Assembly (NCBI RefSeq): GCF_000174435.1
Contig: NZ_ACJN02000001.1
Location: 1,229,658-1,293,657, forward strand
DNA length: 64,000 nucleotides
Reading direction: 5' to 3'
Origin: Desulfonatronospira thiodismutans ASO3-1
Lineage (GTDB): Bacteria > Desulfobacterota > Desulfovibrionia > Desulfovibrionales > Desulfonatronovibrionaceae
In this document: in pieces, positions 61,205 through 64,000 of the stretch
Layout: every line of letters begins with the position of its first letter
Numbering within the stretch: the stretch's first letter is position 1
Translations under genes and position numbers: made by a program
The notes under the pieces: generated by a model
What the model was told of the DNA's origin: nothing
The model's database searches: none
Seen by the model: the letters and a program-made list of their open reading frames with translations, nothing else

Positions 61205-61876
61205 TTATGAGCAGTAATCAGATATTCTTTCAGAGTTCAGAGGATACTTGGTAATACTTTCAAATGAAACATCAGAGCACGCCCTGATGAGAATCTGCCT
61301 GTCCTGATTACTCAATTCAGAAAAATCACCTTCTTGAAAATAGGTCAAAGTCCGCACTATTTCCTGCACCGGTGCAAAAGGCCAGAGCGATAAAACGCAT
61401 GAAAGACCCTGCTCCAGTTGGAAGCCTTTTTTCAGCATACAGGCAATATCTATATAGTCTTTAGCTTCCACTCTCTGTAAAACCGTTTTAAGCTTATGGC
61501 CCATTAAATCCAGAAGTGAAGCGACAAGGACAACTTTATCATCAGTTTCCAGGGGTGATTTGACACGTCCTGTTTTAATGCCTCCAAAGAAAGAAATCTT
61601 TACAGGATCATTATCAGTTAAAACAATGGTTAAGGTGTCTTCCTGAGCCTGAAGAACCTCATAAGTTCCAAGAGAAGAAACCATATGGCACAAACGGTCA
61701 CTTTCAAAAGAGTCATGTGAGAAGAAATCAAAGTCAACTGATGATCTATGTCCCAGATGCAAAGCGATAGCCGTGCCTCCATAAAGAACAAAGTTTTTCG
61801 GAATGACTCCAAGCCTGTTCCATACGTTTCTTTGTGCTGGAGGAAGGATATTCAGATCAGGTTTAAATATATACAT
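61205..61876 (-). CDS. AbiEii/AbiGii-type nucleotidyltransferase toxin
   Basis: A 223-aa protein with the nucleotidyltransferase core LYGGTAIALHLGHRSSVDFDFFS (GG...D-x-D, residues ~32-54) and the following K-x-D region VEAKDYIDIACML. AbiEii relatives add nucleotides to tRNA and arrest growth. The stop of the preceding small gene overlaps its start by one base, a toxin-antitoxin-like arrangement. Confidence 0.85.
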   Translation of the reverse strand: MYIFKPDLNILPPAQRNVWNRLGVIPKNFVLYGGTAIALHLGHRSSVDFDFFSHDSFESDRLCHMVSSLGTYEVLQAQEDTLTIVLTDNDPVKISFFGGIKTGRVKSPLETDDKVVLVASLLDLMGHKLKTVLQRVEAKDYIDIACMLKKGFQLEQGLSCVLSLWPFAPVQEIVRTLTYFQEGDFSELSNQDRQILIRACSDVSFESITKYPLNSERISDYCS

Positions 61877-62184
61877 CAGGGTGTGACACTCTTCTGCCAG
61901 GTCCTTGTGGGCTGCTCAGGGATTTCGTTTTCATTGCCGGCTAAACCCAGTCTATAATGCCAGAAATGCCAGGCACGGGCAGTAAAAATACCAATTGGTG
62001 GATTTTTCAGGACGTCGGTCAATTCATCTCTGGTTATATTTTGCTCCAGCCAGTATGTATCTTCCAGTGTGCCAAAAGTCATAAGGGCAGCTAAAAAATG
62101 TCTTTTGTTCTGCAAAGCCTGTTCAGGACTTTTCCACCAGACATATTTCTTTGCCAGTCTGCGAAGTTGTTCATTGTCAGGCAC
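61876..62184 (-). CDS. Partner protein of AbiEii-type toxin, probable antitoxin
   Basis: A 102-aa protein with LRRLAKKYVWWKSPEQALQNKRHFLAALMTFGTLED and FTARAWHFWHYRLGL, a pattern common in small genes ahead of AbiEii-type toxins. I start at GTG 62184 because GGAG lies 7 bases before it and the residues above it are not family-like; an ATG at 62241 is possible. The role is inferred from linkage. Confidence 0.7.
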   Translation of the reverse strand: MPDNEQLRRLAKKYVWWKSPEQALQNKRHFLAALMTFGTLEDTYWLEQNITRDELTDVLKNPPIGIFTARAWHFWHYRLGLAGNENEIPEQPTRTWQKSVTP

Positions 62185-62241
62185 GATTTTTCTCCGGAAA
62201 ATATTTCTCGATGGGTTGTCAGGTTGTGAGTTGAAAGTCAT

Positions 62242-62568
62242 GAGTTTTTTCAGGAGCTGAAAAAAGTTTATGATTTAAGGGAATCAGGGGCTTAACGCAA
62301 ATTTTGGAACAATATGTTGGCGGTGAAATTTACTTTAAAATAATTTGCCAGGTAACCATTCAGGGGGGGGCCTGGTGCCAGGGACTAAAACTGAGTACCC
62401 CCTGAATGCTTAGCTTTAATCTTCAAAACCGTGTGTACGAAGCACCTGCCTGCCCGCTAAAATTCCGCAGGACAGCAAAGCGCATTTTAGTCGGGTGTAC
62501 GTCTGCAGGCTTCCCGTGCCTAAGAAGATTTTTGGCACCCCAAAGGATTCCTGCCTGACAGATGGGGA
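62242..62568. repeat. Repeat-rich intergenic region
   Basis: A short third member of the GTAACCATTCAGGGGG family (about 62352-62412, right end CCCCCTGAATGCTTA) is followed by a composite hairpin element (62415-62550) with a CTAAAAT/ATTTTAG stem-loop (62452-62496). The element is related to 22290-22460 in inverse order. Confidence 0.65.
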
Positions 62569-63525
62569 TTAGCTGTCATTCAAAACTTCGTCCATGCTCT
62601 GGGCAGTAAGGATACGTTCTGACCATTGCCTCAGTTTTTGAGAATCGGCAGACTCAATCAATCGTTGCTTGTCTTCCGGGATAGGACCAAACTTAAGGGC
62701 CAGCTGGCGCAGAAGCAGCTGGGCTTCGCCTTTTTGCATGCCCTGTTGCATGCCCTGCTGCATGCCTTTCTCTATGCCCTCCTGCATGCCCTTTTTAAGG
62801 GCGATTCTTTCTATGCTTGTTACGTATGGCATTTGATACTCCTCCTCTATTTGACGAATATCACTGAAAATTTTGGATTCCAGGTCTTCAGGTAAGGACA
62901 TCAGCCAGTCCAGCACTTTAAACAGATCCAGGATTCTCTGACGATCCCAGCCCCGGGCAAAGAGAATGCGGATCAGCCGGATCTTGGCTGCGTATCGCTC
63001 CTCTGGTTTGCCCTGGGTCTTTTTGGTCAACAGGTGCGCTGCTGTAACCAGAGCAAAAGCATTATCCGATTCAAGCAGTTGATCTATTTCCGATTCCCAG
63101 TCCAGAAGCTTGACAGCTGGGAAATCAAACCGCATCCGGCACCCGTAGAGCTCATAGCCAAAGCTGTCCGGATGCCAGCCCGGACTGGTATCAGCCAGCA
63201 CCGCAAGGCTGGCCAGGGGCTTGTCGTACTGATCAAAAAGCCGGTAATGGTAGGTGAACATCCGCCTGGCAAAAACATCCTCGGCTTCTCCCTGCACCTC
63301 AATATGTACGCAGACCCAGCCTTCATCTCCACTCAACCTGCGTACCCGCACCAGCTTGTCCACATACCTGCGTCCAAGTTCAGCATCCTTAGTCACCTGC
63401 TGTAATTCTTTGTCCAAAAAATCATACCCTGAACTCCAGTCAATGTCAGCAAAAATTCCAGGGAAATAAAACTCCTTGTTTAACTTGGTGAACCAAATCC
63501 CTGGGAGTTCCCGCAGGGGGTTCAC
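62569..63525 (-). CDS. Rpn-family recombination-promoting nuclease, altered N-terminus
   Basis: A 318-aa PD-(D/E)XK protein: ADIDWSSGYDFLDKELQQV, the catalytic VCVHIEVQGEAEDVFARRMFTYHYRLFD, and PEERYAAKIRLIRILFARG. The C-terminal tail holds repeated GMQ/GMQQ units (IALKKGMQEGIEKGMQQGM) and a DUF4351-like end. Family members usually begin with a DxxFKxLL...FF helix. Here the first ~20 residues come from a CCCTGCGGGAACTCCCAGGG hairpin region, starting at a GTG, so the true start was probably lost. Such nucleases are linked to RecA-independent recombination. Confidence 0.75.
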   Translation of the reverse strand: MNPLRELPGIWFTKLNKEFYFPGIFADIDWSSGYDFLDKELQQVTKDAELGRRYVDKLVRVRRLSGDEGWVCVHIEVQGEAEDVFARRMFTYHYRLFDQYDKPLASLAVLADTSPGWHPDSFGYELYGCRMRFDFPAVKLLDWESEIDQLLESDNAFALVTAAHLLTKKTQGKPEERYAAKIRLIRILFARGWDRQRILDLFKVLDWLMSLPEDLESKIFSDIRQIEEEYQMPYVTSIERIALKKGMQEGIEKGMQQGMQQGMQKGEAQLLLRQLALKFGPIPEDKQRLIESADSQKLRQWSERILTAQSMDEVLNDS

Positions 63526-63579
63526 CGGGGCGGACCAAGCTCTTCTCTTCTTCTTCTTTTCTTCATCAAAAGACCAGCC

Positions 63580-64000
63580 CGCGAATAACGCTAATCACAC
63601 TAATAAGATATATCCTCCCCGCCGCAGGCGATGAAGCCGTATCCCCTTTGATCAAAAGGTGATACATTCCCTTCTTCATTCTTATTCGCGAGATTTGCGT
63701 AGATTCGCGGGCAAACTTCTTCCTTCTTCCTTCCTTCCCACGAATAACGCCATCCACGCCAATAACAAATATCCTCCCCGCCGCAGGCGACGAAGCCTAT
63801 CTGCTCCGGCGACCTGCCCAGTGAAACAGGGGTCCCCTCTGGGGTATTTCACAGGGGTGAGCCGGGCAGATATTACTCCTTCTTCATTCTTATTCGTGCT
63901 CATTCGCGTCATTCGCGGGCACACTTCTTCTCTTCTCTCCCCGCGAATCACGCTAACCCACGCTAATATCAGCCATCCCCGCCTTGCGGTGAAGCCTTAT
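63580..64000. repeat. Tandem inverted-repeat elements with CGCGAATAACGC ends
   Basis: Units at about 63582-63712, 63760-63921 and 63943-64000 (cut by the window end) begin with CGCGAATAACGC- or CGCGAATCACGC-like sequence and end with ATTCGCG. Each contains TCCTCCCCGCCGCAGGCGA-GAAGCC or a variant. A GTGAAA/TTTCAC stem-loop (63815-63857) lies inside the second. Open frames here reflect repeated peptides, not genes. Confidence 0.7.

Noticed and set aside
63566-63951. Small proteins at the right edge
   Set aside because: The frames are translations of the CGCGAATAACGC inverted-repeat units.

Overview
Taxonomy. The core genes (nadC, nadB, lysA, mutS, lapA/lapB, rlmH, SRP RNA, cheX, a MucR/Ros-type zinc-finger regulator and a fused succinyl-CoA-type ligase) look like a Gram-negative anaerobe of the Desulfovibrionales (Desulfobacterota), possibly an alkaliphile such as Desulfonatronospira. 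This placement rests on gene content and sequence style and is an inference. 

Layout. 1-25 kb is mostly housekeeping: the start of a CDP-alcohol phosphatidyltransferase gene, nadC-nadB, a geranylgeranyl-reductase-like flavoprotein, a Tat-exported ferritin-like protein with a membrane histidine kinase, the SRP RNA, a PNPOx-fold protein with an SDR/DUF2867 protein, a SucC-SucD fusion with rlmH, lysA, lapA-lapB-mutS, cheX, a UPF0173 hydrolase, a PIN toxin pair, ubiX and tRNA-Arg(CCG). These genes are separated by unusually dense hairpin repeats. 

25.4-44.9 kb is a defence island on the minus strand, beside the 3' end of tRNA-Arg(CCG). In order of transcription it holds a DrmD-like SNF2 helicase, a 1628-aa Eco57I-type adenine methylase, an MqsR/MqsA pair, a HigA-like fragment, a 2094-aa YprA/DruE-like helicase with DUF1998, a UvrD-like helicase with a ParE/RelE-like N-terminus, and a broken ADP-ribosylglycohydrolase. 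The set resembles DISARM, Druantia and the related YprA-helicase systems but lacks the separate drmA/drmB/drmC genes of canonical DISARM. Miniature inverted-repeat elements have landed at three places in it. One supplies the stop codon of the large helicase, and one splits the glycohydrolase. 

45-64 kb is accessory: an apparently leaderless PIN pair, arfB, mucR-tetR, a REP-associated (RAYT) transposase framed by its REPs, several gene fragments, a 1207-aa multi-PAS kinase, what looks like a lone integron cassette with a 60-bp attC, and a run of toxin-antitoxin modules (HigBA, VapBC, PrlF-YhaV with a shortened toxin, MazEF, AbiEii-type), then an Rpn-family nuclease. 

Repeats are the second theme. 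Several hairpin families keep base pairing while their stem sequences change between copies, and some hairpins sit inside the loop of another hairpin, including the SRP RNA terminator. All identifications come from reading motifs by eye; no database search was possible.
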